Of a stretch of 64,000 bases of DNA, positions 51,929 to 60,326 are shown piece after piece. Position numbers and translations under genes: made by a program. The notes below the pieces were generated by a model that saw nothing but the letters and a program-made list of their open reading frames with translations, searched no databases and was not told the origin of the DNA. The stretch comes from Paenibacillus borealis (GTDB taxonomy: Bacteria; Bacillota; Bacilli; Paenibacillales; Paenibacillaceae), in contig NZ_CP009285.1 in NCBI RefSeq assembly GCF_000758665.1, forward strand, positions 1,426,001 to 1,490,000. The letters run 5' to 3'. The first letter of the stretch is position 1. The number at the start of each line of letters is the position of its first letter.

Positions 51929-52903
51929 TTACATCCCTGCGGAAGAAGCGGCAGCAGAAGCCGAACCTGTTACGGATTTGGCTACCGCTGTATACCCTTC
52001 AGGCAGGTAAGTCACGGCGGAGGCGGTAGAGATGACCTGCAGATTCATGGAGCCGGCAGGCGGAGCAGTCACTTTGAAATAGATCACTGCTGTTTTGTTA
52101 GCGCCGAATTCGATCCGCTCAATTGACAGGCCGTAACCCGAGGTAGGCAGATTCTCAACAGTGACAGTGGCTTTGTTTACGCCAGTTGCCGCTTTTTCCA
52201 GCGTAACCGCTGCTTCATAGTCATTAACCGGAGCAGTGGCGCTGTCATCCGGAGTGATTACCTCTTTGGCGAATTTGGCTGCGTCATAGATCAGGACAGC
52301 GGCTTCCGCTCGGGTAACCGGTTCATTCGGACGGAAGGTGTTGTTCTTCTCCAGCGTGATCAGACGGGTATTAACCAGAATCTGCAGACTGTTCATCTCC
52401 GCTGTAGACAGCTTGCCGCCATCCGTGATATTAGCGTACATCAGCGTAACCGGGAAGTTCCCTTTACTCTGCAGCGCCTGGGTCAGCAAATGAGCGAACT
52501 GGATCCGCGTCATTGCCGCATTGGGGTCGATGGACTTGTCCAGAGACAATCCGCTCTGCTTGGCAGCCACGAATGCGGAGGCGTACCATGCGTTATCTTT
52601 TACCTTGTCGAAGTAATCGCTGGCTTTGCTGCCAGTAGTATTCTGCGGAGACAGCTTGAGACCGCTGACGATGAACTGCAGGCCTTGGGCGTAAGTCAGC
52701 TTGGACTTCGGTGCGAACATATCACTGGTAATTCCGTTAATGATGCCATTTTGATGGAGTGCATTGATTTTGGATTCGGCAGCATTGCCCTTCAGATCCG
52801 AAAAGGCAGAAGCCGATGCTCCGAACGATACTGTTGCCGCCAGAATGCTGCACGCTAGAGTGATTTTTGTAGCGTGCTTCTGGAATGATGATTTATTCTT
52901 CAT
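51929..52903 (-). CDS. SLH-domain protein with PrcB-like C-terminal domain
   Basis: 324 residues. Signal peptide (ITLACSILAATVSFGASASA), three SLH motifs (AFSDLKGNAAESKINALHQNGIINGITSDMFAPKSKLTYAQGLQFIV; YFDKVKDNAWYASAFVAAKQSGL...MTRIQFAHLLTQAL; LITLEKNNTFRPNEPVTRAEAAVLIYDA). A C-terminal ~85 residues (EKAATGVNKATVTVENLPTSGYGLSIERIEFGANKTAVIYFKVTAPPAGSMNLQVISTASAVTYLPEGYTA) resembles the PrcB protease-complex domain. SLH motifs hold it to pyruvylated wall polymer. A paralog with the same plan is at 56151-57149, on the far side of the Tet(M)-like gene. Confidence 0.87.
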   Translation of the reverse strand: MKNKSSFQKHATKITLACSILAATVSFGASASAFSDLKGNAAESKINALHQNGIINGITSDMFAPKSKLTYAQGLQFIVSGLKLSPQNTTGSKASDYFDKVKDNAWYASAFVAAKQSGLSLDKSIDPNAAMTRIQFAHLLTQALQSKGNFPVTLMYANITDGGKLSTAEMNSLQILVNTRLITLEKNNTFRPNEPVTRAEAAVLIYDAAKFAKEVITPDDSATAPVNDYEAAVTLEKAATGVNKATVTVENLPTSGYGLSIERIEFGANKTAVIYFKVTAPPAGSMNLQVISTASAVTYLPEGYTAVAKSVTGSASAAASSAGM

Positions 52904-53196
52904 TGTGCCTCACCTCTTATACTCTTAGATGGATAAAGGGGCAGAAATGTTGCAGGCAGTTCTGTATAAGCTAAAAAAATTGTTGTTGGGCTGAGTGATG
53001 TGCGTCTGTCACCAAGTAACATGATTGTAGAAGGCGTGCTGTTGTTAGTATCAGCAGACTGGGAGGCCGTCATCCGGGAAAGTGCTTACCGATTGAACAT
53101 TAACGGCATTTGGCTGTACACTTGAGGTAGAATCAGTAAACGGATTCAAACACTATCAGGCCATTCATACATCCGGCTTATGACAGGAGAACATAG

Positions 53197-55176
53197 ATGA
53201 TTCAGCAGCAGAGGGTTGAACGTATCAACGTGGGGATTTTTGCCCATGTAGATGCGGGGAAGACGACTACGACGGAGCATATTTTGTATGAGAGCGGGCG
53301 GATTCGCGCACTTGGCAGTGTGGACAGCGGAACGGCGCTGACGGATTCCATGGAGGTGGAGCGGCAGCGGGGGATTTCTGTGCGGGCGGCTCTGGCTTCA
53401 TTTACGTGGCAAGGAGTGCAGATCAACCTGGTCGATACCCCGGGGCATGTGGATTTCCTGTCCGAGGTGGAGCGCAGCCTGCGGGTGATGGATTGTGCGG
53501 TATTGATCCTGTCAGCAGTGGAGGGCGTGCAGGCGCAGAGCGAGATGATCTGGAATGCACTGCGCAAGCTGGGGATTCCTACGCTTATTTTCGTGAATAA
53601 AATGGACCGGATCGGCGCTGATCCAGCCGCTGTGCTAACTCAGGCACGGACCTATCTGTCCGGGGATATTGTGCCTGTGCAGCAGCCCTTATATAGGGAA
53701 CGGGAATACATAGGGGCGGCGGATTTATGGAGTGAAGGCGCAGACGCGGCGGCGCGGACAGAACTGCTGGAAGCGCTCGCGGAGCGGGATGAGGAGCTGC
53801 TGGAGCTGTATATGGCGGGCGGTACGGCAGATCTGGCGCGGTGGAAAAGAGAGCTGGCCGTTCGGACGGCCGCAGGAAGAATGTATCCGCTGGTGTATGG
53901 CGTAGCGGCCAAAGGTCTCGGTGTCACGGCGCTGCTCGATGCCATGACCCAGTATTTCCCCCGCGCGGGCGGGGATGCGGAGCAGCCGGTGTCCGGCATC
54001 GTGTACAACATCCAGCGCGACAAAAGCATGGGCCGCATGGCCTTCGTGCGCCTCTATCAAGGAACTATCCGCAACCGGGATACGGTGATGAATTATACGC
54101 AGGATGTCCAGGCCAAGGTGACGCAGATCCGCAAGGTCGAAGGCGGACGCACCGAGGATGTGGGGGCGCTGGAAGCGGGGGACATCGCCGTAGTCTATGG
54201 GCTGTCCGGCGTGCGGATCGGCGATGTGCTGGGCCGGCCGGAGGCCATTCCGCAGGAGGCGAAGCTCGCCGTGCCGCTGCTGACCGTGCGCGTCTTCTGG
54301 GGGGAGGATGCCGACGACCATAAGGTGATTGCCGCATTTCAGGAGCTGGCCGACGAGGACCCGCTGCTGGATACACAGTGGCTGCAGGAGGAGCGGGAGC
54401 TGCATATCAAGGTGATGGGGCCGATCCAGCTGGAGATTCTGGATAGTGTATTGCAGGAACGATTCGGGCTGAAGGTTACCTTCGGCCAGCCTTCGGTGAT
54501 CTACCGCGAAACGCCAAGCCGCGCGGGTGAAGGCTACATTGCGTACCTGATGCCGAAGCCTTGCTGGGCGATCCTGAGGTTCCAGATTGAGCCGGGCCCG
54601 CCGGGCAGCGGCCTCGTCTATGAATCATTGGTGCGCAGCTCCGATCTGCTGCCGCAATACCAGAACGAGACGGCCCGCCGCGTGCCGGAGGCGCTGCAGC
54701 AGGGTCTGCGCGGCTGGGAGGTCACCGACCTCAAGATCACACTGGTGGAGGGGAACCACCATGTGTGGCATACCCATCCGCTGGATTTTGCCGTGGCTAC
54801 GCCCATGGCCATCATGGATGGGCTGGCCCATACCGGCACCAGCCTGCTGGAGCCGGTCCTACAGGTGCGCATCGTCGTGCCGGAGGAGAACGGCGGCCGC
54901 GTGATGAACGACCTCGTGCAGATGCGCGGCACCTTCGAGCCGCCCGTGCTGCAGGGCGAGCGGATGATCATCGAAGGCCGGCTGCCGCTGGCAACCTCGC
55001 TCGATTATCCCGTGACCTTAAGCTCCTACACGAAGGGGCGGAGCACGTTTACTTCCTTTTTTGCCGGCTATGAACCGTGCCCACCGGACGTCACTGCCGA
55101 GCGTACCCGCCGGGGCGTGAACCCGCTGGATCAGGCGAAGTATATTTTGAGCGTACGGAAGGCGCTGCAGGGATAG
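53197..55176 (+). CDS. Tet(M)-like ribosomal protection GTPase (EF-G family)
   Basis: 659 residues, between Tet(M) (639) and EF-G (~690). The G domain is complete: VGIFAHVDAGKTTTTEHILYESG (P-loop), RQRGISV (switch I), DTPGHVDF (G3), NKMD (G4). N-terminus and G domain read like Tet(M) (VDSGTALTDSMEVERQRGISV versus [20 protein letters not shown]). Domain II (RMAFVRLYQGTIRNRDTVMNYTQ), and IV/V (WHTHPLDFAVATPMAIMDGLAHTGTSLLEPVLQV... LDYPVTLSSYTKGRSTFTSFFAGYEPCPPD) also follow the Tet family. Tet proteins release tetracycline from the ribosome. No mobile element or leader peptide is seen, so it may be an intrinsic, distant member with untested function. Confidence 0.85.
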   Translation: MIQQQRVERINVGIFAHVDAGKTTTTEHILYESGRIRALGSVDSGTALTDSMEVERQRGISVRAALASFTWQGVQINLVDTPGHVDFLSEVERSLRVMDCAVLILSAVEGVQAQSEMIWNALRKLGIPTLIFVNKMDRIGADPAAVLTQARTYLSGDIVPVQQPLYREREYIGAADLWSEGADAAARTELLEALAERDEELLELYMAGGTADLARWKRELAVRTAAGRMYPLVYGVAAKGLGVTALLDAMTQYFPRAGGDAEQPVSGIVYNIQRDKSMGRMAFVRLYQGTIRNRDTVMNYTQDVQAKVTQIRKVEGGRTEDVGALEAGDIAVVYGLSGVRIGDVLGRPEAIPQEAKLAVPLLTVRVFWGEDADDHKVIAAFQELADEDPLLDTQWLQEERELHIKVMGPIQLEILDSVLQERFGLKVTFGQPSVIYRETPSRAGEGYIAYLMPKPCWAILRFQIEPGPPGSGLVYESLVRSSDLLPQYQNETARRVPEALQQGLRGWEVTDLKITLVEGNHHVWHTHPLDFAVATPMAIMDGLAHTGTSLLEPVLQVRIVVPEENGGRVMNDLVQMRGTFEPPVLQGERMIIEGRLPLATSLDYPVTLSSYTKGRSTFTSFFAGYEPCPPDVTAERTRRGVNPLDQAKYILSVRKALQG

Positions 55177-55652
55177 GAGAGAAATAATGATTTTGTAACG
55201 GAATTATGTAGTGTACAGAGAGTAACGGAAGCGGATGTAACCGAATTAGCTGGAGTGGGAGGGGCAAACGCTGCAGGCTGCGGTGATGCGCAAGCGGATA
55301 GTGAAGGCTATCATATGATTCGCGTCAGGTAAATATTGGTAAATAACAGCAAAGTGAAACGATAGGAATATGGTAACGAAATCTCTACTCTTTAATGCAC
55401 AATTGTGTCACTACTCTCCAATCTGAGCTCTCTAAGCGTAAAAATCTATGTGTTCCTCATCATCAACCATAATCCGAGCCAGTCCATTTAGTGCCACATA
55501 TTCTACATACCAAGTCTTTAGCATAATTTAATAAACTGCATTGGGTTATCGCAACATTTACATTCAAGGTGTATCTTTTATCTCCTTATAGGCAATAAGC
55601 TAAATAAACTGTAGTATAAATAATAGAAATTAAACCATTTTAAGGAGGTAAT
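55177..55652. other. Gene-free AT-shifting stretch
   Basis: No supported gene, terminator or repeat. Base composition becomes more AT-rich towards 55600, continuing into the small membrane-protein gene. Confidence 0.4.
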
Positions 55653-55913
55653 ATGAAATACTTCACTCGTATTTTGTTTTTTGTCTCCCTAGTAGTGTTC
55701 ATAATCTACTTTTTTGATGCTGTTGTTGAATACAATAAAGTGTTTCTTTATATCATCATGTTTGGATTTACTGGCTCATTTATAACAAGTTTTTTTGGGG
55801 AAAGAAGTATAATGAATTCTTCAATAAGATGGATCTCTGCTGCTTTTGTAATTTGTTATTTTGCGTACATTTTTATTTTTTCTTTCCTATGGTCGTCAGC
55901 AAATAGACCTTAA
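55653..55913 (+). CDS. Small hydrophobic membrane protein, AT-rich gene
   Basis: 86 residues, three hydrophobic segments (ILFFVSLVVFIIYFFDAVV; VFLYIIMFGFTGSFITSFFG; WISAAFVICYFAYIFIFSFLWSS). A perfect AAGGAGGT precedes the ATG by a few bases, supporting real translation. Codon use is much more AT-rich (many TTT, ATA, TTA) than neighbouring genes, suggesting recent acquisition. Family not recognised. Confidence 0.65.
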   Translation: MKYFTRILFFVSLVVFIIYFFDAVVEYNKVFLYIIMFGFTGSFITSFFGERSIMNSSIRWISAAFVICYFAYIFIFSFLWSSANRP

Positions 55914-56065
55914 ACAACCGATACCCCTCACCGCTTTTTTTTGCATTGGTATTACTAGGTTTTTACATAATCGTAGGCGGCGTAAATAATGCGGCGTCTT
56001 TTTTATACATTCATGTCCTTATTGCGCCGTATGCGTCTACTGTTTAACATGGAGTGGTGGAATAA

Positions 56066-56107
56066 AAAAACAGATCATGTCCCGGAAGTCAGGCATGATC
56101 TGTTTTT
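56066..56107 (-). terminator. Terminator of the second SLH gene
   Basis: AAAAACAGATCATG (56066-56079) and CATGATCTGTTTTT (56094-56107) are perfect arms; on the minus strand the stem is followed by T residues. Confidence 0.85.
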
Positions 56108-56150
56108 CATTTCAATTGCTTTTAATTTTACAATCTACCTAGCTCAAGAA

Positions 56151-57149
56151 TTACTCAACATCAGTTGCCGGCTGCAGCCAACGCGAACCCATTACAGGCT
56201 CTGCTGTAGCAGTGTAGCCTTCAGGCAGATAAGTAACCACTGTTCCTTTGGTGATGACTTGCGGGTACATCATATCCGGATCGGGCAGGGTTATTTTGAA
56301 GTAGATCACTGCTTTGGTGGCGCTGGTGAATTCGATGCGCTCTACCGCCAGGCCGTAGCCGGGGTTAGGCAGATTATCGACGGTGATGGTGGCTTTATTG
56401 ACGCCTTCAGCCGCTTTTTCTAGTACGACATCCGAAATGTAGTTGTTGACCGGAACTGGTTCCGGTTCAGAAGGCTCAATTACTGTATTGTCTTGGTTTA
56501 TCACCCGCGCTGCAAACTCAGCGGCATCATGAACCATAACAGCAGCCTCGGAGCGCGTGATGATATCGGCCGGGCGGAATTTTCCGTTGTCCAGCGTAAT
56601 CACCTTTGTGTTCAGCAGAATCTGCAGGCTGTTCATAACCTCGGAAGAGAGCTTGTCGCCATCCTCAACCATGAAATACATTTTGGTAACCGCAAAATCA
56701 CCTTTACTCTGCAAGGCTTCGGTCAACAGATGAGCGAACTCTGCACGGGTCAGGTTTGCATTCGGATTGGCATTCTGTGCCAGGGTTAAACCGCTCTGCT
56801 TGGCGGTCAGGAACGAGGAGGCATACCAGGCGTTATCTTTTACATTGTCAAAATAACTGCTGGCCGTAGAAGAATTGCTGCCCGTATCCGCCCCTGGTGT
56901 CAGCGCCAGCCCTTTGACGAGAAATTGAACGCCTTGTGCCAGGGTCACTTTAGCGTTGGGGGCAAAAAGGTCGCTGGTTATACCGTTGATTACACCGGCG
57001 TCATGCAGCGCATTAATTTTGGTTTCGGCAGGATTTCCGTTCAGATCGGAGAAGGCAAAAGCGGATGCCCCAAATGACAAGCTGGCAGCCAGGATTCCGC
57101 ACGCGATGCTCATATTTTTTGCGCGCTTCATTAGATTAGTTGTTCTCAT
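56151..57149 (-). CDS. SLH-domain protein with PrcB-like C-terminal domain (paralog)
   Basis: 332 residues with the same plan as 51929-52903. Signal peptide (NMSIACGILAASLSFGASAFA), three SLH motifs (FSDLNGNPAETKINALHDAGVINGITSDLFAPNAKVTLAQG; YFDNVKDNAWYASSFLTAKQSGL; VITLDNGKFRPADIITRSEAAVMVHDA), then VLEKAAEGVNKATITVDNLPNPGYGLAVERIEFTSATKAVIYFKITLPDPDMMYPQVITKGTVVTYLPEGYTA. The linker differs (EPSEPEPVPV). It ends ...MGSRWLQPATDVE where the other ends VTGSASAAASSAGM. The two are recent or conserved duplicates. Confidence 0.87.
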   Translation of the reverse strand: MRTTNLMKRAKNMSIACGILAASLSFGASAFAFSDLNGNPAETKINALHDAGVINGITSDLFAPNAKVTLAQGVQFLVKGLALTPGADTGSNSSTASSYFDNVKDNAWYASSFLTAKQSGLTLAQNANPNANLTRAEFAHLLTEALQSKGDFAVTKMYFMVEDGDKLSSEVMNSLQILLNTKVITLDNGKFRPADIITRSEAAVMVHDAAEFAARVINQDNTVIEPSEPEPVPVNNYISDVVLEKAAEGVNKATITVDNLPNPGYGLAVERIEFTSATKAVIYFKITLPDPDMMYPQVITKGTVVTYLPEGYTATAEPVMGSRWLQPATDVE

Positions 57150-57671
57150 TGTGCATCACCTCTACCTACTAAGATGGTTTTTAGGTGGGAAATGTTGCAC
57201 CTGGCAAAGAAAATTTTTTCAAATGAATTATTTTCGGATAAAACAGTGTTTGTTTTACATTTAAAATAACTCGGATTTTGTCGGATCGCAGAGAAAGGTT
57301 CATTTTCAAAAAAAATAGTAAATAATGAGCATGTTTTTTTGAAATACATAAAGTTGGGAATGCGGCGAATGCATAAGTCTTGAGGATTGATCTATTCTGA
57401 TCCCGCTGTCGCATTCCGCGAGGAATTATTGATAAAAATTAGGTCTGATGACCTGTTGACGGAAGGATGGCGGAGAGTAACTGATACATAGGGAAGGTTG
57501 TCCGCGAAGCAGAGGACGGCAATGAGTTATGCAGTATTCTGCGAATTGATTTTTTTAATATAACGCTATGATATTTTTCCTTTTTTATCCTAATTAATAC
57601 TATAAAATAGAAAACGAAACCCTTGGTGAAATTCGGTGTATGTTGAAAAGAATGGGATTGGAGAGAAGCGC
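57150..57671. other. AT-rich upstream region of the polyketide cluster
   Basis: No gene supported. It holds the promoter of the minus-strand SLH gene and, near 57561-57608, sequence shared with the region before the cyclase gene (TAACGCTAYGAT and TAATTAATACTAT). Confidence 0.5.
57561..57608 (+). promoter_or_regulatory. Shared promoter/operator words, copy 1 (before the regulator)
   Basis: TAACGCTATGAT (57561-57572) and TAATTAATACTATAAAAT (57591-57608). The same two words occur at 58499-58524 before the cyclase gene, but separated by 1 instead of 18 bases. Confidence 0.5.
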
Positions 57672-58370
57672 ATGCGGGTTGCACTGGTTTGTTGTGCGGG
57701 TTCCACAGAGCCTTGTGAGGGGTGTAGGTTTCAGAATGTTCATTCTTTTTTTTCAAGGGTGTATGGTTGTAAGGTGTTTCATTTCAAGGAGCTTGAGGCG
57801 CTGGTCGATATTGTTAAGGATGGCTTGAGGTTTGACGGTGTGGTCGTCAGTACCCCGGACTTTAACCTGGGCTTCATTCATACGATGCAATACCTGCAGC
57901 AGATGCTTAAGCTGAAAGTATTCCTTATTGTTGAGAAGATCAGCACTCAGGGCATAACCGTCCAGTTCCCTTCCAATCATATTTACATCGACAGCTCGGG
58001 AGGCCATGGCTTCCAGGAGGAATTATTCAGCCGTTTGCGCTGCTGGTTCGACGAAGAGCTGAGTGTGAATACGCACTGTACCAGACAAATCAAGGATATC
58101 GCACTTAACCTTCACTCTAAATCCCTGAAAGTCGGAGAGGTTATCATTGAACTCACCAGTAAAGAATATGAATTGCTTGACCTGCTGCTGGAATGCCAGG
58201 GCCAGTACATCCCCACCGAGAAGATACTGCACCACCTGTGGGACAGCTATACATCCCCTGAAATTGTCAGGCAGTATGTATACAAGCTGAGGCACAAAAT
58301 TGAAACGACAGCCGGCAGAAGCGACATCATTCACTTCCGCCGGGGAATCGGATATTCGGTTAGCTTTTAG
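57672..58370 (+). CDS. OmpR-type winged-helix regulator with Cys-rich N-terminus
   Basis: ~232 residues from ATG 57672 (GGAGAG upstream; an in-frame GTG at 57636 is possible). C-terminal ~90 residues are an OmpR/PhoB winged helix (LKVGEVIIELTSKEYELLDLLLECQGQYIPTEKILHHLWDSYTSPEIVRQYVYKLRHKIETTAGRSDIIHFRRGIGYSVSF). The N-terminal part is about receiver length but has no clear phospho-acceptor pattern. Instead it begins MRVALVCCAGSTEPCEGCRF, with four Cys in 18 residues (CC-x6-C-x2-C). It is directly upstream of, and on the same strand as, the polyketide-type genes, with a terminator between, so it is probably the pathway regulator. Confidence 0.78.
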   Translation: MRVALVCCAGSTEPCEGCRFQNVHSFFSRVYGCKVFHFKELEALVDIVKDGLRFDGVVVSTPDFNLGFIHTMQYLQQMLKLKVFLIVEKISTQGITVQFPSNHIYIDSSGGHGFQEELFSRLRCWFDEELSVNTHCTRQIKDIALNLHSKSLKVGEVIIELTSKEYELLDLLLECQGQYIPTEKILHHLWDSYTSPEIVRQYVYKLRHKIETTAGRSDIIHFRRGIGYSVSF

Positions 58371-58400
58371 ATCTGACAGTTTTCTGTCAGGTCTTTTTTT
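58371..58400 (+). terminator. Terminator after the regulator gene
   Basis: CTGACAG (58373-58379) and CTGTCAG (58384-58390) with flanking pairs, followed by T8. Confidence 0.85.
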
Positions 58401-58498
58401 TGATTTTTTTTGATAGGGAGCCTGTGCTGTCTTCGTGCTGCAGAATAACTGTAAATTAACGCAAGCTTAACAGCCGGGTTATGTCCCCCTCCAAAATT

Positions 58499-58524
58499 TA
58501 ACGCTACGATGTAATTAATACTAT
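58499..58524 (+). promoter_or_regulatory. Shared promoter/operator words, copy 2 (before the cyclase)
   Basis: TAACGCTACGAT (58499-58510) directly followed by TAATTAATACTAT (58512-58524). Partner of 57561-57608; it lies just ahead of the GGGAGG ribosome binding site of the biosynthetic operon. Confidence 0.5.
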
Positions 58525-58540
58525 TAGGGAGGCATGTACA

Positions 58541-58996
58541 GTGACAACGATTCAGAACAGTATCTGGATTCAGGCAGACCGGAACACCGTATTTGACAGA
58601 ACCAACGATATTGCGGGCTGGACGGATTTGTTCACGGAATATAAAGAAACGCGGGTGCTGGAGCAGGGGGAGTCCTACATCCGTTTTGAATTGACTACAT
58701 TTCCCGAGCCAAATCGCCCGTCGCGCTCATGGACATCCGAAAGATGGTTGGACCGGCCGAATTTCCGGATTACCGCCAGACGTCTTGCGCCGCTGCTGCC
58801 GTTCAAGCATATGAATCTGGAATGGCTCTATGAGGAGCAGGGCGAGGGCACGTACATGACCTGGATTCAGGAGTTTGAGGTTGATCCCGTAAGCGGCCTC
58901 ACCGCAGAGCAGGTGGAAGCCCATCTGAACCGTACCACGAAGGAGCAGATGGAGGCGGTCAAGCTTAATATCGAGAAACTAAGGATTCGGAGCTGA
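58541..58996 (+). CDS. SRPBCC-fold polyketide aromatase/cyclase
   Basis: 151 residues, the length of single-domain aromatase/cyclases such as those of whiE and tetracenomycin loci. The N-terminus IQNSIWIQADRNTVFDRTNDIAGWTDLFTEYKETRVLEQGESYIRFELTT is the START/polyketide-cyclase pattern (ADRxxVFD...WTDLF). SWTSERWLDRPNFRITARRL and EGTYMTWIQEFEVDP continue it. Such enzymes guide the first ring closure of an ACP-bound poly-beta-ketone. GTG start eight bases after GGGAGG. First gene of the biosynthetic operon; the ketosynthase start follows within 20 bases. Confidence 0.87.
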   Translation: MTTIQNSIWIQADRNTVFDRTNDIAGWTDLFTEYKETRVLEQGESYIRFELTTFPEPNRPSRSWTSERWLDRPNFRITARRLAPLLPFKHMNLEWLYEEQGEGTYMTWIQEFEVDPVSGLTAEQVEAHLNRTTKEQMEAVKLNIEKLRIRS

Positions 58997-59015
58997 GGCC
59001 TGGATGGAGAATGTG

Positions 59016-60326
59016 ATGGGAAGAAGAGTGGTTATCACAGGAATGGGTCTGCTTACCCCGCTGGGGAATACGCCGGAGAATTTCTGGAAGAACAGCCTGC
59101 AGTGCAAGGTTGGATATGACAGTTTGCAGGGATATGAGCATATGGCTTTGAAGAGCCGGGTCACCGGGAGAATACCGGATTTTGAGCATCTCGGCAGGAC
59201 GGCCGATGAAGCAGCGAGGGAAGGCATGGGCCGGCCGGGAATTCTGGCAGTCAACGCCGCTGTAAGGGCTGTTGCCGATGCGCAGCTGGAGTTCACCAAG
59301 GAAATGCGGGAGCGTTCCGGGGTCTGCATCGCCAATGCGATTGCCGATACCCCATTCTCTGAGCAGACCTTTCTGCAAGTGACGGAGGGCGGCCAGGGGC
59401 CGATTGCCCAGGGGCTCAGACAGGATGATTTATACCGCAAAGGCATGTTCTCCTATATTGCCTTTGATGTGGCGCATGAGTTCGGGCTTCAGGGAGAAGC
59501 GCTGGTTATGTCAACGGGCTGCACAGGCGGCATTGATGCTGTCGGGTATGGATACGAATCTATCGCGGCAGGAGAACATGACATCATGATATGCGGTGCA
59601 GCGGAAGCGCCGATCAGCTCCATGACCATCGCTTCCTTTGATGCAATTGGAGCATTGACCTCAAAGTTCAACGATGATCCCAAGCGCGCCTCCAGACCCT
59701 TTGAGCTAAACAGAAGCGGATTCGTTCTCAGTGAGGGCTGTGCAGTTGTTGTACTGGAGGAACTGGAGCATGCACTGCGGCGGCAGGCCAGAATCTATGG
59801 TGAGGTCACCGGCTTCTCCAGCACGAACAATGCCTATCATATGACCGATTTGCCCCAGAACGGAGAGGCGCTCAGCCTGACGATGAACGAGGCGCTCGAG
59901 AATGCCGGCATTGAAGCGGGGGAAGTTCAATATATCAATGCGCATGGAAGCTCGACCCCGCAGAATGATGCTTTTGAGACCGCTGCCTACAAAAGAACCT
60001 TTGGCGAATTAGCCTATTCCATTCCGATCAGCTCCACGAAGTCCATGGTGGGCCATCCGCTCTCGGCAGCAAGCGCCATTGAGATCGTACATTGTCTGCT
60101 GGCCTTGAACGAAGGCTATATCCCGCCCACGGCGAATCTGGACGAGCCGGACCCGGCCTGCGATTTGAATTATGTGCCGGGGCAAGCCTTAAAGCGTGAC
60201 CTGTACCATATTCTGACCAATGCAAGCGGCTTCTCCGGCATTCATTCCGCCATGATTCTGGCGAGGAGCGAGTGCTGTAATATGACGGGGAAGCTTCAGA
60301 CTGAACAATGGATGTGCAGCCCATGA
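59016..60326 (+). CDS. Type II polyketide ketosynthase alpha
   Basis: ~436 residues. Thiolase-fold ketosynthase with N-terminal RRVVITGMGLLTPLGN. The active-site Cys lies in VMSTGCTGGIDAVGYG, very like STGCTSGLDAVGYA of aromatic type II KS-alpha and unlike the FabF form DTACAT/SS. The catalytic His pair is in NAHGSSTPQNDAFE and KSMVGHPLSAASAIEI, again the type II form. It should condense malonyl-ACP units with its partner CLF. ATG 59016 has TGGAG six bases upstream; ATG 59004 is alternative. Its TGA overlaps the CLF start. Confidence 0.9.
   Translation: MGRRVVITGMGLLTPLGNTPENFWKNSLQCKVGYDSLQGYEHMALKSRVTGRIPDFEHLGRTADEAAREGMGRPGILAVNAAVRAVADAQLEFTKEMRERSGVCIANAIADTPFSEQTFLQVTEGGQGPIAQGLRQDDLYRKGMFSYIAFDVAHEFGLQGEALVMSTGCTGGIDAVGYGYESIAAGEHDIMICGAAEAPISSMTIASFDAIGALTSKFNDDPKRASRPFELNRSGFVLSEGCAVVVLEELEHALRRQARIYGEVTGFSSTNNAYHMTDLPQNGEALSLTMNEALENAGIEAGEVQYINAHGSSTPQNDAFETAAYKRTFGELAYSIPISSTKSMVGHPLSAASAIEIVHCLLALNEGYIPPTANLDEPDPACDLNYVPGQALKRDLYHILTNASGFSGIHSAMILARSECCNMTGKLQTEQWMCSP

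Noticed and set aside
53197..55176. Acquired tetracycline-resistance transposon
   Set aside because: No transposase, integrase, conjugation gene, leader peptide or inverted ends are visible around the gene.
59016..60326. Primary-metabolism FabF ketosynthase
   Set aside because: Active-site context STGCTGG, paired CLF without Cys, and linked cyclases fit type II polyketide KS-alpha better than FabF.
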